A DNA stretch of 64,000 nucleotides from Mauremys mutica (Eukaryota; Chordata; Testudines; Geoemydidae), in the NCBI RefSeq assembly GCF_020497125.1, contig NC_059084.1, positions 33,386,203 through 33,450,202 of the forward strand, given 5' to 3'. Position numbers and translations under genes: made by a program. The notes beneath the pieces are model-generated. The model ran no database searches. It was not told the origin of the DNA and was given only the letters and a program-made list of their open reading frames with translations. Of this stretch, positions 44,890 to 58,859 are shown piece after piece (positions within the stretch are counted from its first letter, which is position 1; every line of letters begins with the position of its first letter).

Positions 44890-47180
44890 TTGCACCAGCC
44901 CTGGAGCACATGGACACATGGCTTGGAGTTGCAGACAGATCCCTGCTTCAAAGAGCTTGCAAATAAAGTCTTTATCCTACAGAACACCTAGCAGGATCCC
45001 CACCAAACCTAGTGCTGGATTAACCATTGGGGACACCACAACCATCTGTCTCACAGCCTGCTCCTCCCATGTACCAGGCACTGGCTGCGCTGCCATGACG
45101 CGGCGAGTTGGACGCTTGCTCTGGCAGTGCTAATGTGCCCTCAGGCTCTGGGTGGTAGGACCCTTCTCCCCAGCGTCGGTCCCCCCATTGGGGTTGGGTC
45201 CCCCCCCCCCCGAGTCTGGCCTGCAAGGCTCCTGGGCTGGGGACATCTCCCTGTGCTGGTCTGTCTGCCCAGGGTCCCCCCTCGCTCTCCGACACACATG
45301 GGTGTGCACACAGGTGCAGGGGGAGTCACACCCTGAGGTTTACATGGCCTGGCTCGTGCAGGGCTCGGTCAGTGCACAGAACAGCTTCTCCACGTGCACC
45401 AGCAGTCTAACCAAAGGACCCCAGCCCAGTAATGTACACCAGTGTTTATGGCTTTGCGGAGACCTTCCATGCCACCTGCGGGTGAACTCGACTGTAAGCA
45501 CCAGACCCAGGGGATTTCGATATCCTTATGCCCTCTGCCAGCTGGCATCCAATGGACCTGGGGCACAGGGCTCTGAGGCCTGCTCTGGGGAGTGTTTTCT
45601 AGTCACTCCCCAGCTGGTGCCCTCTGGAGATAGTCACAGCTCTGGGGGGCTCGGGCGGGTTGTGTTTCCTACCCGGTTCCCCACTCGCTGGGGTTGCTGG
45701 GGGCCCCTGAATCCCTGGGCTGGGACTCGTGCCTGGCACACCACGCAGAAGCCTGGCACCGTGGGCAGAGATGTCCCCAGAGAACCGACAGCCCCGGGCC
45801 TGAGCCCCCACCGGACGCTGGGAGGGCGTTGAGGTAGCGAATGCTCTGGCAGTTCGGAGCAGGCTGGCTGGCTCAGGAGAGAAAGGCTGGAGCAGCCACT
45901 TTTCCCTCTAGGCCCCCAGGGCCAAACCCAGCCCCAGGGAGCAGCGGCCCAGCGGTGCCCCTTCTCCCTCTGTCCTGGGGCACGCAATGACAGCACCTGC
46001 CAAACGCCCCCTCCGCCCGGATCCCCTCAGTGAGCCCAAGGGCTGGCCAGCCAGGCTCACCGAGAAAGTGGGGCCCGCAACCCCTAGGTCTCCCCCCACT
46101 GTCGTGACAACTGGCACATCGCCCCAGCAGGCTGCCCAGCACAGCTCTGCGGCCTGGTGCTGACGAAGCTGCGGAGACGCTGTAGCTCAGGTGTGGATGC
46201 CTGGGGTGGGGTGAGGAGCCAGAGACTGAGCCCTGGCCCAACCTGTCTGCATAGCTATGGGGCTGGCCCAAGCCCTGCTGGCACAAGTCTGTGGCCCCAG
46301 GCCGGGAGCCGCGCTGCCGGCTGCAGTGTGCAGAATAGAGACAGAGAGCTACGGGGCACACAGAATGGCTCGCATACCTGTTCTCTCCACGGGCCGGGCC
46401 TAGGACTCAGCAGTTCCTGGGCTCCAGCCCGCAGCTCTCCCCACTAGGTGCTGGTGTCGCTTGACCCTGGGGAACGTGCAGAAAGCTCCTGGCAGAGAAA
46501 TGTTAACTTCTGCCTCTGTGCCTAGTTCTGGGGAGCAAGCTGCCAAGAGCCCTTGGAGAACAGAATCGGATAAACCCCCTTCCCACGGAGCCAGGCAGTG
46601 ACTGCCAGGGAGCTCGTCTGCGCAGAGCGATGGGTCGGAGTCTGTTTCTGTCCAGGCTGGAGGAGTGTGAGACACAGAGGAGCTCTCAGGTTGTTCTGCC
46701 TTTGGTCCTGAACCGCTACCACGATGCTAGCATTCGAGAGAGTGAACTGTCTGCACAAGACATGCCAGCGGCACAGCTGCAGTGTAGACGCCACTCCGGT
46801 GCCTGGCACTGCCAGAAACCCGGATCTCGGAGGCCACAGCAAGGTCGACAGGAGAGTTCATCCCTTGCCCTAGTGAGGTCCCCAACGGGGCAGAGCTCAG
46901 CTTCCTCCCAGGCATGAAGTGCTCCCAGCTTGGCAGTGCGTACCAGCCCGAGACCAGAGTGAATCTGCGACAAAGCTCTGGACGGGACCAAGGGCGCTCT
47001 GAGGGAGGGGGAAGCCCCATGTAAGCTGCAGGAAGTCAAACCCCCAGCACAGTGAGATAGCGGGCCGGAGCACAGGAGACCAGTCTCACGGGTGTGTTAT
47101 GACGCCAGGAGATCAATTCCCTCCCGAATGTTGTAAGTGTCACCAAAGCTTCCCGGACATTGGACTTTCCACGGAACGGC
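44890..47180. other. Gene-free stretch, right copy
   Basis: Collinear with 2,700-4,850. It contains about 140 bases (46,052-46,190) not present in the left copy. No gene or known repeat recognised. Confidence 0.6.
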
Positions 47181-47182
47181 AA

Positions 47183-47637
47183 GTAAAATCAGGATTGAAG
47201 GTAAATTTACAGGGTAATGAAAAGATTTAAAACACAGAGGATTCCCATCTAGGCTCAACTTCAAAGTTACAAATCAGGGATAAACCTCCCTCTTGGCATA
47301 GGGAAAATTCACAAGCTAAAACAAAAGATAATCTAACACATTTCCTTGCTATTACTTACAATTTCTGTTACTTTAGTTGTATCATTTCAGTAGGAGCTGG
47401 ATTACCTGCTTGGTCTCTCTCTTTGTCTTAAGAGGGAACACACAGAGAGCACAAACACCTTCCCCCTCCCCCCTCCCCCCCAATTTGAAAGTATCTTCTT
47501 TCCCCATTGGTCCTTCTGGTCAGGTTAATTGAACTGATTAACCCCTTACAGGTAAATGATTCTGTACCTCTGGCCAAGAGGGATTTTATATTACTGCATA
47601 CATAAAGGTTGTTATTCTTCCCTTTATATTTATGACA
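47183..47637 (-). mobile_element. Truncated LTR at a deletion junction
   Basis: Matches 6,334-6,779 of the complete LTR in the left copy. Its 3' part (minus sense) is missing, and the break joins directly to sequence matching position 4,850. The junction shows the short shared sequence GTAAAATC / GTGAAATG. Confidence 0.85.
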
Positions 47638-47856
47638 ATGCCTCATTTCAGTTTAGCTTAAACCTCTTCCCAAATGACTTAAGCTCAACCTATACAAGCT
47701 GCTCTTCAACTAAATTTAGTCTAAGTTTGTATAAGTGTAACCAAATCAGTTTGAATTGACACCATAATTCATGTAGCAGGAAGGTCATTGTGTAGACAGG
47801 CCCTTGGTGCTGGGGGTAGGGGCCGTCTCTGTGAGTTCCTCACTGGAATAAAGTAG

Positions 47857-48980
47857 TGTGACACTCTACACCCTAGGGGAGCACCCTGTAACCCTCATAT
47901 TCATCATTTGTATATAGTTGTGATATTGCATATAAAGCGGGCCTTGTAAAGTATCACGGGAAAGGTTATGATCTGCTGAAACCCACTGTTCCATCTAAAT
48001 GTGTGTATCATTAATGCATATGAAGTTATGAGAACTGTGTTGCATGGTAGTCACTTAAATATGCCGTGGGTTTGGGAAGTGCCCAGATACTAGCTCCCCA
48101 AAGACAATAATCAGGGGGATAATCAACACCTGGGTGGGTGTCAAACAACCATCAACAGCCATTGTCCAGCAAGGGAGCTACAATACAATGACTCACTTGC
48201 ATAAGGCCACACCAGGGGAATTGCTCAATCTTGCCTGGGGACGCAGCAATTCCCACCAGACATGCCTGGTCTTGTGCTCTCCAAGCACATGGACTAAGGG
48301 TATAACACAGAACATAGTGGTCCCGTGCTTTGTCTTTTCTCTTCTCCTCCACCTACACTTATGGCATCGAGAATGCTGGAGCTGAAGAGACTGGTTCCCA
48401 GACTACCAAGGAAAAGCCTGTGTATAAAATACTGTAACCAACCTGCAGTATCCAGTGGAGTGAGAAAACCTGCTTACTCTAGATGTTGCCCAGTCTAATA
48501 GGGTTGAGAGTTTAGACTGGGCGCTTATATTTTATTTTAGTTTGAAAACTACTCTAACTTTTTGCTTATCACTTATGATCACTTAAAATCCATCTTTTGT
48601 AATCAATCAACTTATTCTAATGTTTATCCTTACCAGGGAGTTTGCCTGAAGTGGTTGGTAAATCTGCTCCGGTTACAAAGGCTGGTGTATGTCCACTTTC
48701 CATTGATGAAGTGGTGAACCAATTAATAAATTTGCATTGCTCAAGAAAGGGTCTCGAGCAGTGCAAGACGATATATTCCTGAGGTACTAGGCTGGGAGCT
48801 GTGGGGATCTGGTTGGTACCTTTCTCTGTGTGATTCGTGTGTGGCTCTGGGGGCATTCATGCAATCTAGCTGGGTGTGGGGCACCGCATGCAGTTGTGCT
48901 GAGTGATAACAGCACCTGGAGGGGTTTGCTGTTTGTCACCAGTAAAACATTGTGAGAGACAATCCAGATTAGTGAGTGAG
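47857..48980 (+). mobile_element. LTR-like element, right copy
   Basis: Counterpart of 6,999-8,130. It starts TGTGACACTCTACACC and has TATAAAGCGG at about 47,932. The right end is approximate. Confidence 0.62.
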
Positions 48981-49697
48981 CCTGGCTGCTCCCGTCTGTG
49001 CGCTGACGCCGAGGGTTGTGTGGGCTCCAGCAGCCGCGGTGCCAGGCCCTGCTGCTGGCAGCCCAAGGCACTGAAATTGGAAGGAACAATTCTAGAGAGA
49101 AAAGACGGGGGGAGATTTTCCAGGCTCAGATGGCATCCGGGTGCCCAGCTCCCCCGGACAGTCTAGAGAGACGGGGGTTGTTATCCCGATGTGTAACAGC
49201 TATAAACCCAGGGGAGCTGGGGCCCAGCCCAGGCCTAGGGGTGGGCCAAACCCCCACTTCTGAGCCTAGGAGCTGGGTCGGGGCAGGCGGAATCCCGGCT
49301 CTTTGTAGGTCACCAGGCGGAAAGCTCCGTTAAGGTGAAGTTCAAGGTGAGGGGCGGTGCCTGTCCCTGTGGGGTAAGAAATATCCCATGGCTGGTGCCA
49401 GGATCCCCACAGCACGTGTTGCAAATCCCAGAGACTACCCATCCCCATGACACTGAAAAGAAATGCAAACTCGTTCAGCCAGGAAACCCAGAGCATGGCC
49501 CCCAAATGCCCTTAATTCTGCCTGGGGCCGGCACAGGATCTTACCATTCAGACAGAGGTGCCCAACTTCCACTTCCGGCTCTGACATCCCATGTTCAGGC
49601 TCCCCCGGCATTACCCAAACCCTGCTCAGCTGCTGCTGAGCCCTGTGATCTCCCTGTTAGGGTCCCTACAGCACCTCCATTTCTGCCCCAGGCCCTG

Positions 49698-50872
49698 TGT
49701 GACAGTTGCAGTCTATATAGTTTTATAAAAATTTGATAGAGTGAATATAATGTAACTGGAATATGCTTCATGCAGAAGGTCTCTTGTAAGGTATCAGTAC
49801 AAAGCTTATAATCTACTGAGTGTGTTCATCCTATTTGTATAAATGTACCACTTTTGCATCTGAAACTAGAAATATGAAATATAACTCTGAGGGCCTATTG
49901 TAATTATGCAAAGTGTGGGCCATTAATGGTGGTTTGAAATCTTGATGGCTCCCATTAACCAACACAATTGTCTGCAGATGGGTGTGTTTTACCTGTAAGT
50001 CTTCCTGTATAGGTGTGTGCTGGCAAGTGGGTAATGAGGTCTTGCACTGACATGTGATCATATCACCTGAACTGGAATCCATCTTTAACCTGGTGTTTTT
50101 CCACTGAGAAGGAGGGGGTGGGAATTCAGAGAGGGACAAAAGGATTCCCGCCTTATGCAAAAGACATATAAAGGGGTGGAACAGAACAAAGGGAGAGAGG
50201 AACTATTGTGAAGAATCCCTAGTTACCACCTGAGCTGGAACAAGAGCTGGACCAGGGGAAAGAATTGTGCCCAGGCCTGGAAGGGGTCCAGTCTGAGGAA
50301 AAAACTTACTAAAGCATCTCTGAGGCTGAGATTATCTGTATTCCGTTTAATTAGACATAGATTTGCGCATTTTATTTTATTTTGCTTGGTGACTCACTTT
50401 GTTCTGTCTGTTACTACTTGGAACCACTTCAATCCTACTTTCTGCATTTAATAAAATCACTTTTTACTTATTAATTAACTCAGAGTGTGTATTAATACCT
50501 GGGGGAGGGGAGCGGGGGGGAGGAGCAAACAGCTCTGCCTATCTATCAGTGTTATAGAGGTCAAACAATTTATGACTTTACCCTGCATAAGCTTTATACA
50601 GGGTAAAACGGGTTTATTTGAGTTTAGACCCCATTGGGAGTTGGGCATCTGAGTGCTAAAGACAAGCCACTTCTGTGAGCTGCTTTCAGGTAAACCTGCA
50701 GCTTTGGGGCAGGTAATTCAGACCCTGGGTCTGTGTTGGAGAAGATGGGGGTGTTTGGCTCAGCAAGACAGGGTGCTGTATCCTGCAGCTGGAAGGGAAG
50801 GCAGGGGTAAAAGTAGTCTTGGCACATCTGGTAGCAGCTCCCAAGGGGGCTTCTGTGATCCAACCCATCACA
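49698..50872 (+). mobile_element. Long LTR, left arm of inverted pair, right copy
   Basis: Counterpart of 8,874-10,049 with the intact start TGTGACAG and left flank CCCTG (49,693-49,697). Confidence 0.83.
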
Positions 50873-50877
50873 CTCTG

Positions 50878-52035
50878 TGTGACAGGCTGGGTCACTGAGA
50901 CCCCCTGGGGACTGTCACTGATGTGCTGAAACTACCTCTGAGCCTGTTTTCCCTGCTAGCTTGGGACTTCAGAACCCTGCCTTGTTGAGCCAGACACACC
51001 AGCCGGCTGCAACACAGACCCAGATCTGAACCACGTCCCCCAAAGCTGCAGGCTTTAACTGAAAATGACTTAGCAGATACTCCTGTCTCCAGTACCCAGA
51101 TACCCAATTCAAGCCTAAACCCCAAATAAATCTGTTTTACTCTGTATAAAGCTTATGCAGGGTAAACTCATAAGTTGTCTGCCCTCTATAACACCAATAG
51201 AGAGATATGCACAGCTGTTTGCTCCCCCAGGTATTAATTACTTACTCTGGGTTAATTAATAAACAAAAGTGATTTTATTAAGCATAAAAAGTAGAATTTA
51301 AGTGGTTCCAAGTAATAACAGACAGAACAAAGTAAGTTACCAAGCAAAATAAAACAAAACACGCAAGTCTAAGCCTAATACATTAAGAAACTGATTACAG
51401 ATGAAATCTCACCCTCAGAGATGTTCCAATAAGCTTCTTTCACAGACTAGACTCCTTCCTAGTCTGGGCCCAATCCTTTCCCCCTGGTACAGTTCCTGTT
51501 AGTGCCAGCTCAGGTGGTAGATAGGGGACTTCTCATGACTGGACTCTCCTTTGTTCTGTTCCACCCCCTTATATAGCTTTGGCACAAGACGGGAATCTTA
51601 TCTCTCTGGGTCCCCACCCCTCCTTCTAAATGGAAAAGCACCAGGTTTAAGATGGATTCCAGTACCAAGTGACATAGTCACATGTCCTGTGAGACCCCAC
51701 AAGCCTCTATTCTTCCCAGCCTGACTCACAGGAAGGCTTGCAAGTAAACAGAGCCATCTACTGTCAATTGTCCTGGTTAATGGGAGCCATCAAGATTCCG
51801 AACCACCTTTAACAGCCCACACTTTGCATAATTACAGTAGGACCTCAGAGTTATATTTCATATTTCTAGTTTCAGATAAAAGAATGATACATTTGTACAA
51901 ATAGAATGAACACAGTCAGTAGATTATAAGCTTTGTAATGATACAAGAGACTTTTTGCATGAAGCATAATCCAGTTCCATTATATTTATGCTCATTAGCA
52001 TATTTTCATAAAATCATATGGAGTGCAATGTCACA
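50878..52035 (-). mobile_element. Long LTR, right arm of inverted pair, right copy
   Basis: Counterpart of 10,055-11,216, separated from the left arm by CTCTG (50,873-50,877) and followed by CCCTG. Confidence 0.85.
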
Positions 52036-52299
52036 CCCTGCACCTCCGGTGGGTGCCCAGGCTCTCAGCCCCACATCCAGCCCCGGGAGGAGGCTCCAAG
52101 CCACTGTCGCGATGCCGGATCCAGTGGCTGCGCTCTGAGCTCTGTCTGTCTCCTTATGGCTTGTATGCCAGGGGTTCGAGCACTCGCCCCGGTTCAGCTC
52201 CCTGCCGTGCTGGCTGGGGAGAGAGGCCGGGAGTGTGGGCCTCTCATCTGGCTGCAGCACCCGAACCCAGAGAGGCTCCAGCTGGAGCTGTTTCACTCT

Positions 52300-54405
52300 T
52301 GTCGGAGAAAAACTCAGTTCTTGCTTTTTCGTTTGGGTGCAGCAAAATCAAATACTTTATTATTTCTCCAGTAATTACAATGGAGGGAGAGTGCCATAGG
52401 ACACAGGGTCGCCCCAGTCCCGGACAGGTCTCTCAACTGGTAAACAATTACAGCAAGCCTTTATACTTTTGTTACAGACAATAACTAGCAATAATACAGA
52501 CAATAAAGAGCAACAACTTCATTTTGTTTATACATAAGCCATTCTGCTATCTTGTTTTCTCACTCCTAGAAGACACCAGGCTGCATATTTGGTTATCAGT
52601 TACAAGGTCGTAATAACTTTTTACACAGTTCTTTCCCTCTGCCTCACACTATCCTTGCTTCTAGAAGTCTCACGTCATTAGGGTTACAGCTGGGCTAACT
52701 CTTGCTAACTGCCTGACATGCATTAAGATCCCCTTCAAATCCTTATTAATTCTTTCCCTGCTTCCACACTCCCCCCTTTTGTACTTCTAGTACAACAAAT
52801 ATTTTCAAATCTCTATTTGCATCAATTCGAGGATTTCAGATTCTACATCGGATGTTTCAACTTTAGGGGTTTTGATTGGATTTAATGACAATGCATGATT
52901 AGCATGAACATGAAAGGTATTGCTGCTATTACGTTTTTTTACAACAACAACAACAATAACATAATCCTAAGCTAACTAACAACACTACAAACAATAACAT
53001 TCCCATAGGAATAATATAATGGGGCTGTTGTACAATTTTGGTTACAAAGCACAAGACATCATAATTAGTACATAAAGTAAACACTCTATAAGCTGTATGA
53101 AAGGCATTCTTTTCAGCTTGATATATATTCTGAAGCATGTGAATTTGCCCTTGCAATTCAAAGAGTCTTTAAACCTCTGGTAACAATGAAAGCAAATTTT
53201 TGAAACCAATCAGGCACTACTCTAGTCCAATTAAAATATACCTGAAATCTAAGAGCTACTTGCAACATTCTATCTGCAGGCCAGGAAATGATATGATTAA
53301 TTTGGTAAGTGGTAAGATTAATATGTATATCTTGCAATGTGGTGGCTTTAATGTACACACAGCTATTATTAGCTTGAAAAAGTGGGTGTCCTGTCAGGGT
53401 AGTTCCTTGACCTCCACCCTCTCAGCAAATATTGTCATAAACAGTGACAACTTCCCCTGGCTTCAGTTTATAGATACACTGAGCTGTGGTGGTTCTAATG
53501 GCCAAAATGTCCATTGACTCTCTATCCTTATCCAAAATGTCAGGTGTTATTCTAGGGGTACTGTCTATAAATCAGTTAGGTATACCAGGTGGTCTAATTT
53601 CCCAGATGTCTCGGTAAATAATTCAGTCCCACATGCATCCTCCCCATGGACCCGGCAGGATTCGGTCTGTGGGAGCGCCCCCCCCCCCACCGGTCCATAT
53701 GCTTGGAAGGAGCACTGTAAATGTCCACACTTCCATCCAGAAAGTGTCCAAGTATGTTTCCATGACCATAGATCAGATGGTACTCCTGATGTGTCTGTAA
53801 GGGCAGTGGGCCAAGTCTGGTGCTCAAGATCACTCGGAATGGCCATCAGCTGGTCATTCAGGAAATCTTGGATTTCTAAACATACTAGATCCCACTGCAA
53901 TGCCTTCCCAGCCTCAGTGATATTCAATAGCATCTCTGTCAGTAACTTCTGGATCATAGAACTAAGGGTGGAAATGACATGTAACTCACCAACTCCAGCC
54001 TGTACTTAAGATAGCTGAGCTTCAAAAATAAGGCGAATGGCCTTTTCTAGTTGGCCCAATTTCTTATCATGTTCTTGGCTTTTAAAAATATTCCAAATGG
54101 CTACTACACTATTGGCCCCAGCCCACAGGGATCTGGTCAATTCCCTTCTTTCCAGAGGAAATAACCCAGGCCCTCTGTTGTGCTAATCTAATGGCAGCCC
54201 CTTGTGAGCAATTTGGGTATGTAGAAGTGATCTGGAAACTGGATAAGGGCAATGTCATTTAAAATCCAGTTAGGGAGGGCAATACATACCGAAGGATTTA
54301 TCCAAAACACAGGGCGCAGCCTGTAGAATAAACCCCAAAATCCAATCAATACCACATTCCCAAGCATGGGTCCCATATTCCCAAGCATGGGTCCCTGCTT
54401 CCACA
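52300..54405 (-). mobile_element. Defective endogenous retrovirus, right copy
   Basis: Counterpart of 11,481-13,587. The LTR is 52,300-52,768, followed by an env-like region on the minus strand. The target duplication CTCT is at 52,296-52,299 and 54,406-54,409. The reading frames are broken here too. Confidence 0.8.
52917..54380 (-). pseudogene. Retroviral envelope-like relic, right copy
   Basis: Fragments at 54,188-54,406, 53,565-53,957, 53,158-53,358 and 52,929-53,156, the last with the membrane anchor and cysteine-rich tail. Stops and frame changes separate them, as in the left copy. The 53,565-53,957 segment is open slightly longer than its left counterpart. Confidence 0.52.
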
Positions 54406-55407
54406 CTCTGGATCAATAACTCACTAGTCAGAGGACGGGTTCCTGCTCTCCCGTCCCCAGGGAGTTCTGAGGCACCAGGCTCCGGTGTCACTCACTCGCT
54501 CTCTGGCCCAATGGTTCCTCTTAGCCATTCCATACAGCAGCTTCCGGGGCGACACCCGAGCTCAGCGGTTGGCACACTCTCCTGCACTGCAGCTCCCGGG
54601 GGACACCCGCAGCTCATTCCCCCAGTGCTTTCCCCAGGGCCTTTCTGGCTCCCCACTCTGGATTTGCCAGCTCAGACTCCCGCCTCCCAGGCAGGTAGTA
54701 ACCACAGACTCCACTCCATAGCCCCAAACATGCCTCCCTTGGCCCTGGGAGTGACTGCAGAACACGTTCCTGCAGCCTCTGTCTGCTTGCAGATCCTGGG
54801 CTTTCCACGGGCTTTCCGCAGGCTGTTCCCAGCCAGCTGAGTTGTGAGAATGAGGAGTTGCCCTGAGTGTGACCGATGCTGCTTGAGTTTGCAGAGAGCC
54901 TGAGCGCATTGCTCCAAGAGGTGGGTCATGAGTCCCAAATGGATGGTGAGTCTTCCTGGAGGTAGGAAGGGGGGAGGGAAGGGAGCATGTGTCAATGAGT
55001 CTGAAATGAAATGTGTCAGAAATAGCAACCAATAAATAAATAAAAATACAAATCTATCTTATCCCCCAGGGTTTTGTGTCTGACAAATGACAGCCAATGG
55101 GCGATGAGGCCAGGGCGTCCTGGGGATCGACACTGTGATTTTTAGCGTCATCAAACAGATTTCGGGGGGAAACCTGCTGCCCACCCAGCGCTGGGCTTCA
55201 GGGTCCCCTGGGGTTCAGGTGACAGAGGTTGTGCGTGTCGGATCCTCCTTGGGGAAGGCAGGGTGGCTGGGATGCACAGCAGGCCTGCCCCTGAAATGGC
55301 CCCCAGAGAGCAGCAAAGGGTCAGGAAGGAGCGAGGGGCAGTTTGGAGACACCCCCAGCCCCAATTCAGTATGCGTGTGTGGGGCAGTTTGCAGACATGC
55401 CCTAGCA

Positions 55408-55724
55408 CAGCGGTTCTCAACCAGAGGTACATCTACCACTGGGGATACACAGGGATCTTCCAGGGGTTACCTCAACTCATCTAGAGATTTGCTTAATTTT
55501 ACAACAGGCGACATAAAAAGCACCAGTGAAGTCAGTACAAACGAACATTTCATACAGCCAGTGCCTTGTTTATTCTGCTCTGTACACTGTACACTTTACA
55601 TTTGCATTTTTATGTCTCATTCTGCAAGCAAGTGGTTTTTAAGTGAGGTGAAATTTGGGGGTGCGCCAGACACACCAGACTCCCGAAAGGGGGTACAGCC
55701 GTCTGGAAAGGCTGAGCACCTCTG
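55408..55724. mobile_element. hAT (Charlie-like) element, right copy
   Basis: Counterpart of 14,590-14,906 with the same CAGCGGTTCTCAACC end. Confidence 0.7.
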
Positions 55725-56359
55725 CACTGGTACATGGCGGGCTGTGTGGAGCGAAGGGTTTGCAGACGGTCCCTGGCTCCCAGTGGGTGGGTGGAACTTT
55801 GCAAAGGGCCCCTGGTTTGCAGTAGCTGAGGGTGGGGAGTTTGCAGATGCTCCCTGGCGGAGGGGCGGAGCTAATTTCCCTTCCAGCTGATTCGGGGCTT
55901 CGCTCCACCGGGAACAAGGGGGAATGTATCGGGGGTTGCAGATCGGGCCCCCAGAGCCTGCTCCCCTGGGGTCCATGGTCCCCCTCCGGCTTCTCTGGGT
56001 TCGGGGGCCTCTTCCATCCTCTGTGGGTCCTGCCCCCCCCTACCCCATGTCCAGGGGTCCCCACCCACACCCCCCTGTCTGAGCCCATCCCCCTGATTCG
56101 GGGCTTTACCCCTACAGTGTCTCCCCTCCCTGGATGTGAATTCTCCAGCTGGCCCAGCAGCGGCGAGGTGACATGGGGCCCCGAGAGCAGCATCTGGAGC
56201 AATGTTCCCTCTAATTTTTTACCTGCATGTGTGGAATGAATTTTGTTATGTGCAGCAATATGGAGGTGATGTGTGGTGGGGGTGGGGCCGAGGGGTTCGG
56301 TGTGTGGGAGGGGGCTCCGGGCTGGGGCAGAGGGTTGGGGTGTGGGCTCTGGCTGGGGG

Positions 56360-58600
56360 TGCAAGCTCTGGGGAGTAACGCCAAAGTCCCCTGGAGACCC
56401 CTCTCCCCCTGGGAATGGGGGCAGCCACCTGAGAACCTGCCCCATTGACCCCCCCACCCCAGAGACTCCCAGCCCCATGAGACCCCTCCATCTCCCCTCG
56501 CATATTTCCTTGGGGGGGTGACAGACAGGGACCCCGACCCAGGGCCGCCCAGAGGGGGGGGGCAAGAGGGGCAATTTGCCCCAGGCCCCGAGCCCCACAG
56601 GGGCCCCCACCAGAGTTTTTCGGGGCCCCTGGAGCGGGGTCCTTTACTCCCTCCGGGGGGCCCAGAAAACTCTTGCGGGGCCAGGCGCAGGAGCTTCTTC
56701 TGCTCCCGGTCTTCGCCGGCGGGGGGTCCTTCCGCTCCGGGGCGGAAGGACCCCCCGCCGGCGAATTACCGCCGAAGACGGAGCTGGACCCGCCGCCGAA
56801 GTTCAGCTCGGTCTTCGGCGGTAAGTCGGCGGCGGGGGGCCCTTCCCTTCCGGGACCCGCCACCGAAGTGCCCTGAAGACCCGCGTCGGGGGCCCCCCTC
56901 CACCGAATTACTGCCGAAGACCGGGCTGCACTTCGGCGGCGGGTCCGGCTTTGGCGGTAATTCGGCGGCGGGGGGCCCCGCCGTGGGTCTTCGGGGCACT
57001 TCGGCGGTGGGTCCCGGAACGGAAGGGCCCCCCGCCGCCGAAGACCCCGGGCCCTCGGAATCCTCTGGGCGGCCCTGCCGTGCCCTTCTCCCCTGTCTCT
57101 CACTGTGACCCCCAACCCCCACCTGTCACCTCTTCCCCAGCCCCTGGAGACACTAACCTGCCCACTGCTGTGGGCACCTTTCTGGGAGCTCCCTCCTGCC
57201 CCCACATGTGCCCTCCCGCTGCAGGGCACCCCCCAGGGCTGAGCACAGCACCTAGTGCTGCCCCCCAGGTCTACACAGAGGTATCCCCTCCCAGCTCCTG
57301 CCTGCCATGCCCTGCTCACACCCCCAGGGACACTGGCTCCTTTTTAGCCCAGTCCTACTCTGAGCCCCACCCCCCGCCAAGCCCCCATCAGCTGCCCCCC
57401 AGCTCCTAGCCCCTCTCCAAGCACCTCCCTTGGTCCCATCAGCTGCCCCCAGAGCCCCCTGCCCCTCTCTGAGTGTCTCCCCCCGGGAAGTTCAGGAACA
57501 GCCTCCTCAAGCGAGCTGAGGGGCAGAGAATCCTTCCCAGGGGCTTGCCAGGGGGGGGGTGTCTTGCCCCCATGCTTGAGGCTCACAGACCCCCACATGT
57601 AGGGTGAGGAAGAGATTTCCCTCAGCGTCAGATTGGCAGAGACTCGGGGGAGTGGGGTTCATCCCCCTTGGCAGCTGGGGCACTTGCTGGTTTGTACTGG
57701 AGTAACTAGGGGGGCTCTGGGATCTGACATCTGTAACTCAGCATTTGGGGGCATCAGTGACTCAGCCCCAGGGGCTGGAGCTGTCACGGGGGGTGGGGGG
57801 GCAGGGGCTATGGCCAGATGAGATGATCAGGATGGTTCCTTCTGGCCTCAAAGTCTCTTGAGTTTATCCTCCCCGGCCCCATTTCCCTCTGAGAGCCTCC
57901 CCAGCCCTCGGGATGCCCTGCTGCTGCCCCCAGTATCTGGCCTGGGTGGTTGACCTGGCAGGGGCTGCGGAAAATGGCTCGTAGCGATGCCAAGATCTTG
58001 GTGCCCCCCAGGTCGGCCTGGAGCTGCTGGACGTGCTGCAGAGACTTGGCCATGGTCTGTTAGGTGTATCCCACGCTCTGCCTGCAGGGGGTGCCAAGGG
58101 GTCAGGGACAGCAAGACTGAGCAACACCCCAACCCGAGCCTGCCCTGCCCCCAACCCAGGGTCACCCCAACCCCAGCCAGTCCTACCCCTAACCAGCCCC
58201 CTCCCTGCACTGCCCCTCTGACTCCCGGGTAGGACTCGAACCGAGACCCAAAGCCGCAGATGTTGAAATAACAGCCGAGGGGCAAACTCTTCAACAGCAG
58301 GACCAGGGTCTCCTGGGGATGGACAGATGGACGGAGTCAACCCCTTGGTCCAGCCAGCCTGGTCTCCCCCCCCCCCCGAGCTCTGCCCCCTTCCTCCCCC
58401 AGTTCTGCTCCATGGGCATAGCCAACCTGGGCTGCTCCCCCTGCCCCGGCTTTGCACCACAGCCTCAGCCAGCCTAGGCTGCCCCCTGCTTCTGCCCCAT
58501 CCAGCCTGGGCTGCTCCTGCCCCACTCTATCCCCTGCTTCTCCCCCCGTTCCCCCGGCTCTGCCCCACGGGTCCAGCCAGCCTGGGCTGCTCAGTCCCCA
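56360..58600 (-). pseudogene. Relic VWA5A exons 8 and 9, right copy
   Basis: The exon 8 relic is 58,227-58,312 and the exon 9 relic 57,937-58,081. The same TAA (58,060-58,062) and the same two destroyed donors are present, so the damage predates the segmental duplication. It lies beyond the 3' end of copy C. Confidence 0.9.
56540..57077. mobile_element. GC-rich palindromic element, right copy
   Basis: Counterpart of 15,724-16,260, with the same terminal inverted repeats and alternating GAATTACCGCCGAAG blocks, some altered (ACTGCCGAAG at about 56,909). Confidence 0.7.
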
Positions 58601-58859
58601 GCCCAAACCATCAGTTAACCCATAACCAAATCTAGTGTTCTCCCTTGAACCATTGTTGGTTCCCCACAAGAAACCCCTCCCCACGCTCGTGTGTGTCCCG
58701 CTGCCTGGATCCAAACTCTGCCTCAGATCCACTGGGACTGGGAGTCCATCTTCTCCTGACTGATCATGCTGGGTCTCTGCCTGTCTCCAGCACTCAGGAC
58801 CCTGAGCTACCACCGTCACCTGGGAACCCCGACCAGTTTAGACTTCAGGGAGCGGTGAG

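Larger units (their letters stand above)
47708..54720 (+). repeat. Older interspersed repeat with nested insertions, right copy
   Basis: Counterpart of 6,850-13,900 with the same three insertions at the same sites. Confidence 0.72.
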
